Below, in pieces: positions 11,868-22,205 of a DNA stretch of 64,000 bases (the stretch's first letter is position 1; the number at the start of each line of letters is the position of its first letter). A program made the translations under genes and the position numbers. The stretch comes from Neoarius graeffei (Eukaryota; Chordata; Actinopteri; Siluriformes; Ariidae): positions 71,107,649 through 71,171,648 of the forward strand of contig NC_083569.1 of the NCBI RefSeq assembly GCF_027579695.1, read 5' to 3'. The notes under the pieces were generated by a model. That model did no database searches and was not told the DNA's origin. It was given only the letters and a program-made list of their open reading frames with translations.

Positions 11868-12073
11868 TTACATTACATTACATTACAGGCATTTAGCATA
11901 CGCTCTTATCCAGAGTGACATAAAACATACCCAGAGCAGCCTGGGGTTAAGAGCCTTGATCAAGGGCACTTCAGCTGTTCTTTCTGGTCCAGGAACTTGA
12001 ACCAGTGACCTTTTGGTCCCAAAGCTGGTAGTTTGGTCCCAAAGTTCTAACCATTAAGCCATAGCTTCCCCTT
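11868..12073 (-). mobile_element. V-SINE-like copy with L2 tail (minus)
   Basis: It begins (minus-strand 3' end) with TTACATTACATTACATTACA, the complement of the (TGTAA)n tail, then ACGCTCTTATCCAGAG, the complement of the LINE tail at 9209-9230. The distal end has a degenerate tRNA B box (GAACTTGAACCAGTGACC, minus sense). Related copies are at 29640-29825 and 31590-31796. Confidence 0.75.
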
Positions 12074-12106
12074 TTTGTGTACTCAGGATTGCAAAATGGT
12101 AGTCAA

Positions 12107-12405
12107 AAAAGTAATTTTGAAATATCTTAGCTCCTTATTAAATGCTTTTCATACTAAACTATAGTCATATCAAACACCTGGCATGTTTTATGAGTTATCA
12201 CTCCAAATTATTTTGATTTCTACTTATCTGTGTAGTAAAAGTATGTCTCTTTTACACATTGGTTTTGCCAGAGTTTCTACAAACGGCTGTACAGAGAATT
12301 GTGGTCCTATTTATTTACATACAAGATCATGAATAAACAAATGATTCTTTTATGCATATGCAAAGTACTCACCTGGAACCTACATCACTTTTGTGCACTC
12401 AGGTT
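12107..12405 (+). repeat. Diverged duplicate, copy 1 (partner at 21680-21780 and 23240-23380)
   Basis: Shared phrases in the same order include GTAATTTTGAAATAT, TTTTATGAGTTA, ACAGAGAATTGTGGTCCTAT, ATCATGAATAAACAAATGA and CATATGCAAAGTACT. In the second copy the two halves are separated by about 1.45 kb of later insertions. I do not recognise a transposon class. Confidence 0.75.
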
Positions 12406-13009
12406 TGCAAAATGATAGACAATAGGTTCATACATTTGTTGTTTATTGTTTGTTGTTAATTTCCCTGTAGTACCAACACTCAAATGGTGAAGAACAGCAC
12501 TTTTGGGATGCAGTGTCATTGGACAGGAACACCTGCAAACTCGGAGCTGTTCTTTTATAAGAAGATTTTTAGCCGTGCAGATTTTTTCACAATGCTCTCA
12601 GTGCAAGCACTTGCACAACGAATGCGAGCTAATTACAGTGCTCCAATCCTGTGAATGTTTGGTTTTATATATCAATAATCATAACTCTTTCCCTGGCATC
12701 ACAAAAGTAGAAACAGTAAGCAACATGACAAATTGAACCAATCACATTACTCAGCATGCAGACCCAAGCTTGGACAGTTTCCACACCTGATGTGGACCAC
12801 CCTGAGGTTTGGGTGAAGCAAGCCCCTGACCTCTTTTAAAGAGGACCAGGGACCCATTCTTTGAATCACTCCCAGTCTTAAAAAAAAAACATTCATACTT
12901 CATCACTTTACCAAACTCAGGGCTCAAAAGTCCCAGAGTCTAAACAACGGGGGGGGGGGGGGATTAAATTTAAAAAAAAAAGTGTGAAAATGACCTAGGC
13001 AATGCATTT
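12406..13009. other. No gene seen
   Basis: Single-copy AT-rich sequence with a G13 homopolymer at 12949-12961. The 77-codon frame at 12503 has no recognisable feature. Confidence 0.45.
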
Positions 13010-13909
13010 ACATGTCATACATGTCAACCTTTGGTCAATCAAACCTGTATAACCAACCTCCAAAATCCGTATTTCCCTTATAAAATCCATATAAGATGCA
13101 AATTAAAATAATTTACCTAAAATTTGAATGATAATTAACAATGATATATCCCAGTTACTTTTTATTCAATATTAATAACAATAAACCTTCAGAATGAATA
13201 CAAAGCTCCAATGTTTGACAAAAACACAAAGTGTTATCAGCGTAGTTACGAAGGAAATACTTCGTTGTTTGGAGACAGGTTTCACCGAGCGGCTATTATG
13301 CGCGAGACTTCATATTAGCCACAAAGTCAGGAAAATCTGTTCGTAAAATTACATTATAATGACCAAATACAATGAAAAGTATTTTTCCAGTCTCACCTGT
13401 GAAAGGTAATCCTATGTGATCTCGTTTGGACGGTAAACCTGTTGGTACAGTTAAACGCAGCACATGAATGAGGCATCTTTATTCTCGGCTACTGTCTAGA
13501 TGCTATACCAGAGACGGGTGAAGAATCTCCACTTTGCCACATCCAATATGGCGGCGAGGATGACGTATGATTCTACGCAGAAGGCGGCGTCTATGTTTAT
13601 CTATGACTTCACGGTTGGCGGGATTCTCGCAATGCGGTGTGCTCATGATCAAAAGTGGAACGAAGTCTCGCTACCACAAGATAACGCGTGATTTCATAAG
13701 ACTCTTTACTGGCTGTCTGTGGTGTACAGTACGTTTGTAAATGTTATGCGCTCTTTTATCATCGTGGGAATTGATTATAGCTCTAAATAAATATTGAAGT
13801 TTTTTTAAAGAATCCATATAACTTTATTTATACGCCCATATACTACGTTTATTGAATCAAATCCGTATAAAATACAGACATTCCGTATAGGTTGACATGT
13901 ATGACATGT
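13010..13909. mobile_element. Non-autonomous DNA transposon with 21 bp perfect inverted ends
   Basis: The left end (13010-13030, ACATGTCATACATGTC...) is a perfect inverted copy of the right end (13889-13909), giving a 900 bp element. Further inside, CCGTATAA-type words recur in inverse orientation at both ends. The interior has a 63-codon plus frame (13500-13691) including MAARMTYDST, which looks like an exon remnant of an autonomous parent. A TA flank is possible but not provable. Confidence 0.75.
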
Positions 13910-13911
13910 AA

Positions 13912-14487
13912 GTTATGGCAGATACTCGGCTTAAGACAAGCATGATGGTGATGGAGTTAACAAGAAAGTTGAACCTCTGGAGCCATCTGTTTGAGCTGAG
14001 TGTACAGATGAAAACGTGAAAGAGCTGGACAGACTAAAGGACTAAAATGTTGCTGCATCAGTCACTTTAAATAGACATCAAGCAAGGATTAAATATCACT
14101 AGTGCAACTATCAGCAAGTGGTTGAACAGCATTGTGTGTTATGTCGGAACACATTACCCAAAATGACCATAAACTCACATCACTGAAAGGAGTTTAAACT
14201 AAAAAAAGTCAACTCAGAAATTGATTACAAGATCAATCTTGCTGATCGCATGTTAATTATAAATATTGATATTCAGGTTGGATTTTTTCCTTTCAGTGTC
14301 AAAATCACATTATATTACATAGACACGAGTGTTTTACTGGGAAATATGCCACTTGTATTACTCATATGAGCTACATCCGGGACATTGAGAACAGCAACTA
14401 TAACGTGTTTTCCAATATCCTCACTCGCAAGGATATCGATTAATTGTTTTGATAAATTTGAGTAATTTTTGTTTGTGAATGTGTCTA
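13912..14487. other. No gene seen
   Basis: AT-rich; no shared repeat, domain or RNA feature noticed. Confidence 0.45.
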
Positions 14488-15140
14488 TATATCCATCTAT
14501 CCATTAACTGTAACCACTTATCCTGTGCAGGGTCACAGGCAAGCTGGAGCCTATCCCAGAGAAAGGCAGGGTACACCCTGGACAAGTAGCCAGGTCATTG
14601 CAAAGCTGACATATACAACCATTCACACTCACACCTACGGTCAATTTAGAGCCACCAATTAGCCTAACCTGCATGTCTTTGGACTGTGGGGGAAACCAGA
14701 GCACCCGGAGGAAACCCACGCAGACACGGGGAGAACATGCAAACTCCACACAGAAAGGCCCTCGCCGGCTGCTGGGTTCGAACCCAGGACCTTCTTGCTG
14801 TGAGGCGACAGTGCTAACCACTCTGTACTCGAGTTGAGGGGGGATGGGGGGGGATGCCATCCCCCCTGGAATAAAAAAATGGTCAAAATCATCCCCCCTC
14901 TAAAACGGGCATCCCCCCTCCCTTCCCTTGAGCAATTTTATCAATAAATGTGGACATTACTTCTATTTAACATTGGAATTAGAAATGCCATTCCACATAG
15001 CTTTGCTGAAACTGAGCATACAGTAAGCTACTGCGAGAGAGGGCACGCGCAAGCGAAGCGTTTGAGGAGGTGACATTCAGTTGGGGTTCCGTTATTTTTT
15101 ATTTCATTCGGCGTCAGTGACAGCAGCGGATTGCAGCATC

Positions 15141-15213
15141 ATGACCAAGCAGAGTGGTCAGCAAGACCTAAGCAAGTTCGGATTTAAGATCGCAAGAAAA
15201 AACATTTCAGGAG
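15141..15213 (+). pseudogene. Possible first exon of a hAT transposase
   Basis: ATG at 15141 opens MTKQSGQQDLSKFGFKIARK and reaches a good donor (GGAG|GTAAGT) at about 15213. Short basic N-terminal exons with this layout occur in fish hAT genes of the ZMYM/TTF group. The zinc finger and catalytic domain are absent, so any transcript would not make a transposase. The family assignment is inference. Confidence 0.4.
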
Positions 15214-15626
15214 GTAAGTCAAGAGTTACGAATATCAGTCACGCTTTCTGTGAGCCCACTATCATGCTGTAAAGTTACTGATATGTAGCCTAATTTGTGG
15301 GCGACGGATAACAACACAGCTATCATAATGAATGTTAGTTTGGAGTCTAGCCAGCTATCGATAGCTTACTCAGGTTCATGTTAGCTTTGATTTCTTGTAT
15401 AATTTAATCAGCCTGGACGTTCGTTTGTTATTCTTCAGGCAACAGAAAGTGTTATTCAAGACAGGAAGGCTAAAATAAACGACACAAACAGTTTTGAAGG
15501 CTTCATTGCCTCATTAGAGAGCCGGTCACAACATGTAAGGCTGATTTACAATTTACTGTTGCTTGTTTTAGCTTATTGGTTACCTACCTACCTCTGTATT
15601 TAACTCAATGTTCCCAATGTTCAGCT

Positions 15627-16002
15627 CATCTCATCTCATCTCATTATCTCAAGCCGCTTTATCCTTCTACAGGGTCGCAGGCAAGCTGGAGCCTATCCCA
15701 GCTGACTACAGGCGAAAGGCGGGGTACACCCTGGACAAGTCGCCAGGTCATCACAGGGCTGGCACATAGACACAGACAACCATTCACACTCACACCTACG
15801 GTCAATTTAGAGTCGCCAGTTAACCTAACCTGCATGTCTTTGGACTGTGGGGGAAACCGGAGCACCCGGAGGAAACCCACGCGGACACGGGGAGAACATG
15901 CAAACTCCACACAGAAAGGCCCTCGCCAGCCCCGGGGCTCGAACCCAGGACCTTCTTGCTGTGAGGCGACAGCGCTAACCACTACACCACCGTGCCGCCC
16001 CC
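15627..16002 (-). mobile_element. SINE-1 copy (full length, minus) inside the hAT
   Basis: It is flanked by a perfect 12 bp duplication CAATGTTCAGCT (15615-15626 and 16003-16014). The tRNA-like head, B box (GGTTCGAGCCC in minus sense) and ATGAGATGAG tail are all present. It is the youngest layer of this three-level nest. Confidence 0.95.
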
Positions 16003-16511
16003 CAATGTTCAGCTTTGAATAAAAATTCTATTGACTTGATATGAAAAGATTCAGTTGTTCATTTACATTGCCTGCTGAGGTTTTAATAAATTATTGACCA
16101 AACGATTTAAAAGGAGCCTACCACGACTATGAAGTTACACTTCAAATTTGTCATCTGCATTTCACCCTAATATGGAGAATGTGGTAAGTATGTCAGCCAG
16201 GAGACTGACTAAATATGACACATGACATCCACACTGTGCATGTTTTACAGTAAAATACCAGTGTATTATGTTTTTCACAACAATAAAAAGGGTACACAGT
16301 GTGTACTACACACTTTATCAGCACAAAATATTGTATGTCTGGTAAATGAACAAGGTCCACAGACCTACGTTGTGTGCAGACCCTCCTAAAAGCAAACCAG
16401 TTTCCCACCGACGAACCGACCGATGGGTCGACACGCGACTAAAAATTTCACCATCCCCCCGGTTTGATTTTACAACTCAACCACTGTAACCACTACACCA
16501 CCGTGCCACCT

Positions 16512-17150
16512 ATATTCCATTCACTTAGCATGATACTGAACGAGTTGAAGATACTGTAAGTAGCTGAATAGAATATAGCTGATATACCACAAAAAAAGCC
16601 AGCCAATATTATTATTATTATTATACATTCCTTTCGGGTGTTCAATGCATCTTTCTCTTTCAAAATTCTCTCAAAATTTTCTGTATTTAACAAAGCAAAC
16701 CTGGCGGCCATGTTTGTTTACAAATTGTCACAGTCGCTCGCTAGCACAGAAGTTTTACCTGTCCATGTCTCTCTTCTAGTTTTTCAATGTCTGTTGGTAT
16801 GTTTTTCTCTTGTAAATATGCGTGAAGAACATATAATGAAGTTTTGGTAGCCTTTTGAGTGTTCAGCACATCTTTCTTTTTCCCGGGGAACAAAGAAATG
16901 CTTCCACGCATGCGCAGCAGAAAAATTTCTCATTGGATATTCGCATCAGTTCCGACATGTGACGTCATGTTGTCTTGACAATCATGCAATATGGTAAACC
17001 ATATTCAACACTCATTCTCCATTAGGCAGAGTGATGTAATACATGTAGAATAAGCAATATGATAACAATATTGCATGCTATCAGACTAAATGAATGAAAC
17101 CCGCTAGAAGGGAATAGAACACGTGTTTTTATTCCATCGAAAAAGTGTCC
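16512..17150. repeat. Hairpin-bearing repeat, unit 1
   Basis: It begins with an imperfect hairpin (TATATTCCATTCACTTAGCA ... AGCTGAATAGAATATA, 16512-16580). A body follows (16626-17150) that is repeated at about 17560-18160. Body landmarks are CATGTTTGTTTACAAA, GGTATGTTTTTCTCTTGTAA, TGACGTCATGTTGTCTTGAC, ACCCGCTAGAAGGGAA and TGTATGTATAATAATT. No coding potential is seen. Confidence 0.75.
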
Positions 17151-17327
17151 TGTATGTATAATAATTAAATAATATTGGCTGGCATTGAGTGGTATATCAG
17201 ATATATTCCATTCAGCTAGCATAATATTGAACAAGTCAAAGACGAGTTCAATATCATACTAGCTGAATGGAATATATTTGATAGACCACTCAATGCCAGC
17301 CAATATTATTTAATTATTATACATACA
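17151..17327. repeat. Large hairpin (83/82 bp arms, 12 bp loop)
   Basis: The left arm 17151-17233 (TGTATGTATAATAATTAAAT...GAAC) is nearly the inverse of the right arm 17246-17327 (GTTCAATATCATACTAGCTG...ATACATACA). The loop is AAGTCAAAGACG. It sits exactly between the two body copies and resembles the smaller hairpin at 16512. Confidence 0.88.
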
Positions 17328-17459
17328 CACCCTCTTCATATTAGCATTCTTAAAGGCCAACTCTAGCTTACCCGTGACTTGGTGCTGTTAGCACGGCAGT
17401 GCAGTAACTTTCCACCTGGTGTAACGTTAGTGCAGGCCAATGCAAGTGCAGTCAAGACG

Positions 17460-17460
<1 letters not shown>

Positions 17461-17504
<44 letters not shown>
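17461..17504 (+). repeat. (ATT)n microsatellite
   Basis: About 14 perfect ATT units. Confidence 0.95.
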
Positions 17505-17505
<1 letters not shown>

Positions 17506-17539
17506 CTGTGTAATTTACTTAGTTACTTTTAAAATCAAC

Positions 17540-18165
17540 ATTGACGGCTACACACAATGGAGCGAGCTGGCAGCCAAAATTCTCTCAAAATCTTCCACTT
17601 TTAATGAAGCAAACCTCACGAACGTGTTTGTTTACAAACTGTCACAGTCGCTCACTAGCGTGGAAGTTTTACATCTCCGATGTGTCTCTTTTCCAGTTTT
17701 TCGATGTCCGTTGGTATGTTTTTCTCTTGTAAATATGCATGAAGAATATATAATGAAGTTTTGGTAGCCTTTCCAGTTTTCAATGCGTCTTTAATTTCAG
17801 TTTTCAGTTTATTTATTTAACTACTTATCAGTGCTTAATTATAGCGTAGCTAATCCTAGCAGTAGGACTGGATTAGCCTCGTCTTCTCTCTTTCCCGGTG
17901 GACAAAGAAATGATTATGCGCATGCGCAACAGAAAAGTTTTGTCATTGGATATTTGCATGAGCTCTGACGTGTGATGTCATGTTGTCTTGACAACGTGCA
18001 ATATTGTAACAATATTGCACGCTCATTCTACATTGGGGAGAGTGGTATTGTACATGGAGGATAAGCGATATGATAACAATATTGCATGTCATCAATAAAC
18101 CCGCTAGAAGGGAACAGAACACGTTTTTATTCCATGGAAAAAGTGGCCTGTATGTATAATAATTC
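17540..18165. repeat. Hairpin-bearing repeat, unit 2
   Basis: Same order of landmarks as unit 1 (TTTGTTTACAAACTGTCACA, GCGCATGCGCA, GATGTCATGTTGTCTTGACA, AACCCGCTAGAAGGGAA). It ends TGTATGTATAATAATT, where the next hairpin arm would begin but is missing. Together with unit 1 this is a direct tandem dimer. Confidence 0.78.
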
Positions 18166-18453
18166 CTGATAATTCACTCTGATGACGTCACTCCCAGCGT
18201 TTTCCCGCTGACTGGACATGCGCTGTCAACATGGCAAACTGGTCAAAATTAAAATTCTTTTGATTAACCTGCATTTTTTTTGTGTGAATATGTCCATATA
18301 ATATAAAAAACATTACACGGTGGCACGAAGATATGAAGTTTATCTTCTCGTGTTGAAAAATATATCACTTGTTCACAAAATAGCCATTCACCACTCGAAG
18401 ATAAACTTCATATTTTCACACAGCCATGTAATATCCTATATATATTTCTACCC

Positions 18454-18455
<2 letters not shown>

Positions 18456-18502
<47 letters not shown>
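18456..18502 (+). repeat. (AT)n microsatellite
   Basis: More than 20 AT units followed by CACACTC. Non-coding. Confidence 0.95.
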
Positions 18503-18506
<4 letters not shown>

Positions 18507-18859
18507 TCAGGGACATGGATGCAACCAAATCTACTTAACTGTGAAGTTCAGAATTTCAGTGAGTGGTAGAACGTGAATGCCACCTCACACAACCCTCTCT
18601 TAGTTCACTGGCCTCAGAGATGTTTGAATGATGACAACTGCAGTCCTGACAAGTCATTCTGTAATGCAGACCTTAGCCAGGCTCCATTTCCTTCTGCCAT
18701 CTATTTTAATTACTCCTTCCCTCCCTGCAGGCCAAATCAGAATGTGCATACATTTCCTGGCATGCTTGCCATATTAATGAAAAAATTGGCATTGGCTCAG
18801 AAAAAAAAAAATCTGCAACTTTTAATTAAAGAGCTTAGAATGGAGAAACTTGTAGACTA

Positions 18860-19460
18860 GTCCCAGATCATTTCAGATCTGGCATGAAATATCCATCTTC
18901 CAAAAGAAAGGCTTGTTTTGATATACAAATTCAAAAAGGTAAAAAAAAAAAAAATGACAGACTCCCCATCCTCACAAACTACAGATGAAAGTGAATGATT
19001 CAGTGTCTGTGTCGTCCCAAGATTTTTATACTGGCATATGTTTGCTTGTGTAGATCCTTGTGGTTCCTTCTGTTGTTTGGAACTGAATTTGTGCAAGTCC
19101 ACACTTTCTCTTCCTCACATCTAGGCTGAGTTGTTTGGATTTTCCCATGGTATCAAGGGCAAAGAGATACTGTCTCTAAAGTTAGGCCCTTTAATACAGC
19201 CAGACCTGCACTCCTAATTATGATAATTGGCCATTACATCAATCATTACATCAATAATGTAATGATGAAGTCATTGCATCAATTTCTGGAATCTTCCAGA
19301 CTGTTTAAAGGGGCAGTCAGCTTGGCATATGCAAACGTTTAATCCACTGGAATTCAGTCTTAAATAAATCTATCTCTAGTTTTGAGTGTTGTAAAATTAC
19401 CTCTGATGTGAATAAAACACAGTAGGTGCCCTCATTGATTTGCCAAAAGAAATGCATCGT
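18860..19460 (-). mobile_element. Sleeping-Beauty-type Tc1 relic (5' part only)
   Basis: In minus sense the 3' half is the untranslated leader of salmonid/teleost Tc1 elements (CAGTGGATTAAACGTTTGC, then CTGACTGCCCCTTTAAACAG). It is followed by ATGGGAAAATCCAAACAACT, the start codon context MGKSKQLSLDVRK. The helix-turn-helix continues in another frame (LHKFSSKQQKEPQGSTQANI). There is no catalytic domain and no left terminal repeat, so this is an old truncated copy. Confidence 0.7.
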
Positions 19461-19601
19461 AAAAGGAATTGTAAGGAATTTGCTTAGCTTTCATACGGCC
19501 TAACTTTGTCATCACTGCCGAACCCAATCTGGGCTTGAAGCAAACCAAGCTTGTTTGACTTGGCCAGAATTGCAGCAGTTGGGTGGCCGGTTCTTTTCTG
19601 T

Positions 19602-19871
19602 GCACTCACTCACTCACTCACTCACTCACTCACTCACTCACTCACTCACTCACTCACTCACATTCACACCTATGGGCAATTTAGAGTAGCCAGTTAACCT
19701 AACTGTATGTCTTTGGACTGTGGGGGAAACTGGAGCACCCGGAGGAAGCCCACGCAGACACGGGGAGAACATGCAAACTCCACACAAAGGCCCTCATCAG
19801 CTGCTGGGCTCAAATCCAGAACTTTCTTGCTGTGAGGTGACAGTGCTAACCAGTACACCACCGTGCCGCCC
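19602..19871 (-). mobile_element. SINE-1 copy truncated at a (CACT)n microsatellite
   Basis: About 15 CACT units (19602-19660) replace the SINE's 3' half. The remaining 19661-19871 is normal SINE-1 body and head in minus sense. The repeat likely grew from the internal CACTCACA word of SINE-1. Confidence 0.88.
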
Positions 19872-19982
19872 ATCACCTAAGTTAAAGTCACTGTATTGAC
19901 ACTACACCAACAAATCTATTAATACTGAGACTCATTTCAGAGATTTTCCTAAATAGCATTACTAAACGAAGCTAGCCAGTTA

Positions 19983-21592
19983 CAGTGGTGCTTGAAAGTT
20001 TGTGAACCCTTTAGAATTTTCTATATTTCTGCATAAATATGGCCTAAAACATCATCAGATTTTCACACAAGTCCTAAAAGTAGATATCGAGAACCCAGTT
20101 AAACAAATGAGACAAAAATATTATACTTTGTCATTTATTTATTGAGGAAAATGATCCAATATTACATATCTGTGAGTGGCAAAAGTATGTGAACCTCTAG
20201 GATTAGCAGTTAATTTGAAGGTGAAATTAGAGTCAGGTGTTTTCAATCAATGGGATGATGATCAGGTGTGAGTGGGCACCCTGCTTTATTTAAAGAACAG
20301 GGATCTATCAAAGTCTGATCTTCACAACACACGTTTGTGGAAGTGTATCATGGCACGAACAAAGGAGATTTCTGAGGACCTCAGAAAAAGCGTTGTTGAT
20401 GCTCATCAGGCTAGAAAAGGTTACAAAACCATCTCTAAAGAGTTTGGACTCCACCAATCCACAGTCAGACAGATTGTGTATAAATAGAGGAAATTCAAGA
20501 CCATTGTTACCCTCCCCAGGAGTGGTCGACCAACAAAGATCACGCCAAGAGCAAGGCGTGTAATAGTTGGTAAAGTCACAAAGGATCCCAGGGTAACTTC
20601 TAAGCAACTGAAGGCCTCTCTCACATTGGCTAATGTTAATGTTCATGAGTCCACCATCAGGAGAACACTGAACAACAATGGTATGCATGGCAGGGTTGCA
20701 AAGAGAAAGCCACTGCTCTCCAAAAAGAACATTGCTGCTCGTCTGCAGTTTGCTAAAGATCACGTGGACAAGCCAGAAGGCTATTGGAAAAATGTTTTGT
20801 GGATGGATGAGACCAAAACAGAACGTTTTGGTTTAAATGAAAAGCATTATGTTTGGAGAAAGGAAAACACTGCATTCCAGTATAAGAACCTTATCCTATC
20901 TGTGAAACATGGTGGTGGTAGTATCATGGTTTGGGCCTGTTTTGCTGCATCTGGGCCAGGACGGCTTGCCATCATTAATGGAACAATGAATTCTGAATTA
21001 TACCAGCAAATTCTAAAGGAAAATGTCAGGACATCTGTCCATGAACTGAATCTCAAGAGAAGGTGGTTCATGCAGCAAGACAAAAACCCTAAGCACGCAA
21101 GTCGTTCTACCAAAGAATGGCTAAAGAAGAATAAATTTAATGTTTTGGAATGGCCAAGTCAAAGTCCTGACCTTAATCCAATCGAAATGTTGTGGAAGGA
21201 CCTGAAGCGAGCAGTTCATGTGAGGAAACCCACCAACATCCCAGAGTTGAAGCTGTTCTGTACGGAGGAACGGGCTAAAATTCCTCCAAGCCGGTGTGCA
21301 GGACTGATCAACAGTTAGCGGAAACCTTTAGTTGCAGTTATTGCTGCACAAGGGGGTCACACCAGATACTGAAAGCAAAGGTTCACATACTTTTGCCACT
21401 CACAGATATGTAATATTGGATCATTTTCCTCAATAAATAAATGACCAAGTATAATATTTTTGTCTCATTTGTTTAACTGGGTTCTCTTTATCTACTTTTA
21501 GGACTTGTGTGAAAATCTGATGATGTTTTAGATCATATGTATGCAGAAATATAGAAAATTCTAAAGGGTTCATAAACTTTCAAGCAGCACTG
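19983..21592 (+). mobile_element. Tc1/mariner family A, copy 2 (complete ends)
   Basis: It begins CAGTGGTGCTTGAAAGTTTG after TA (19981-19982) and ends TTTCAAGCAGCACTG before TA (21593-21594), 1610 bp. Terminal inverted repeats extend for about 200 bp, including TGTGAGTGGCAAAAGTATGT and its inverse. Structure is complete but the transposase is broken. Confidence 0.95.
20350..21318 (+). pseudogene. Tc1 family A transposase with two nonsense codons
   Basis: The frame from ATG 20350 (MARTKEISEDLRKSVVDAHQ) is full Tc1 layout: paired-like DNA-binding domain, then DDE domain. The first stop is TAG at 20485-20487, where sisters have Trp (YKWRK). The rest (20488-21315) stays open and keeps VLWMDETK and SPDLNPIEML, but the middle motif QQDNDPKHT has become QQDKNPKHA. 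A second TAG at 21316-21318 replaces the Tyr of NSYRK and removes the last about 18 residues; copy 4 shares this stop. Confidence 0.88.
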
Positions 21593-21594
21593 TA

Positions 21595-21936
21595 CATCAA
21601 TATTAACATGCTGGCAGGTTCTGACTAAAGCTTCACTACGGAGAAGCAATCAGCAAACTTTGATTACTTGAATAGAAAGGTAATTTTGAAATATGTTAGC
21701 TTCTTATTAAATTACTTTCATACTAATCTATAATTATAGCAAATGCCTTGTATGTTTTATGAGTTAACTTCTCACTCCCAATTCTTTTGATTGGACATAA
21801 ACCAGTTTTGTTATCTAGTTGAGATTAGCTCGTGATTATTATGCTACCGATACTGTAGCGACCTGCAGTTAGAAGTTCCTGTTTAGATTGCTTAACAAAA
21901 CTCATTTAATAGCATGTCAGTGCTCTGAGAGCACAA
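21595..21936. repeat. Diverged duplicate, copy 2 left half, plus unassigned DNA
   Basis: 21680-21780 matches 12107-12220 (TTTTGAAATAT...TTAGC, CTTATTAAA, TTTTATGAGTTA). The rest is unassigned. Confidence 0.65.
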
Positions 21937-22178
21937 TATCCCCTGCTGGTAACTCTGCCATAACTCTGGTAAAATGCGACTGAATTGAACGAAATTGGAA
22001 TATGCCTATTACCGACATATAACAAAGAATCCTGTCAAGTTTCGTGAAATTCCTCCAAAAATTATGGGAGGAGTTGATTTCAGAAGGTGAGTACCCTTCC
22101 TGGGACAGACGGACAGATGGACAGACGGACATCGCCACGACATAATCCCCGTTCTGGTCTTTCAGCCAGCAGGGGATA
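21937..22178. mobile_element. TIR element with TATCCCCTGCTGG ends, copy 1
   Basis: Perfect 13 bp terminal inverted repeats (21937-21949 and 22166-22178) enclose 242 bp. The same family occurs in opposite orientation at 58254-58549, sharing the phrases ATTCCTCCAAAAATT/AATTTTTGGAGGAAT and GACGGACA. Non-coding MITE-like element. Confidence 0.85.
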
Positions 22179-22205
22179 AAAATGATTCAGTGCTTACCTA
22201 CTTAC

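Larger units (their letters stand above)
14823..16486 (+). mobile_element. hAT-type element inserted in SINE-1, itself holding a SINE-1
   Basis: It has an 8 bp target duplication TAACCACT, ends CTGTACTCGAGTTG and (reverse complement of right) CAGTGGTTGAGTTG, and C/G-rich subterminal runs (GGGGGGATGG / CATCCCCCC). Without the inner SINE it is about 1.28 kb, too short for a full hAT transposase. Only one possible first exon remains (15141-15213). Confidence 0.78.
14490..16511 (-). mobile_element. SINE-1 copy split by a hAT element (parts 14490-14822 and 16487-16511)
   Basis: The body and tRNA-like head read normally in minus sense up to GTGCTAACCACT at 14822. The missing head end AACCACTACACCACCGTGCC resumes at 16488. 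The 8 bp TAACCACT is duplicated at the break (14815-14822 and 16487-16494). CTATAT-type words flank the whole SINE. Confidence 0.88.
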
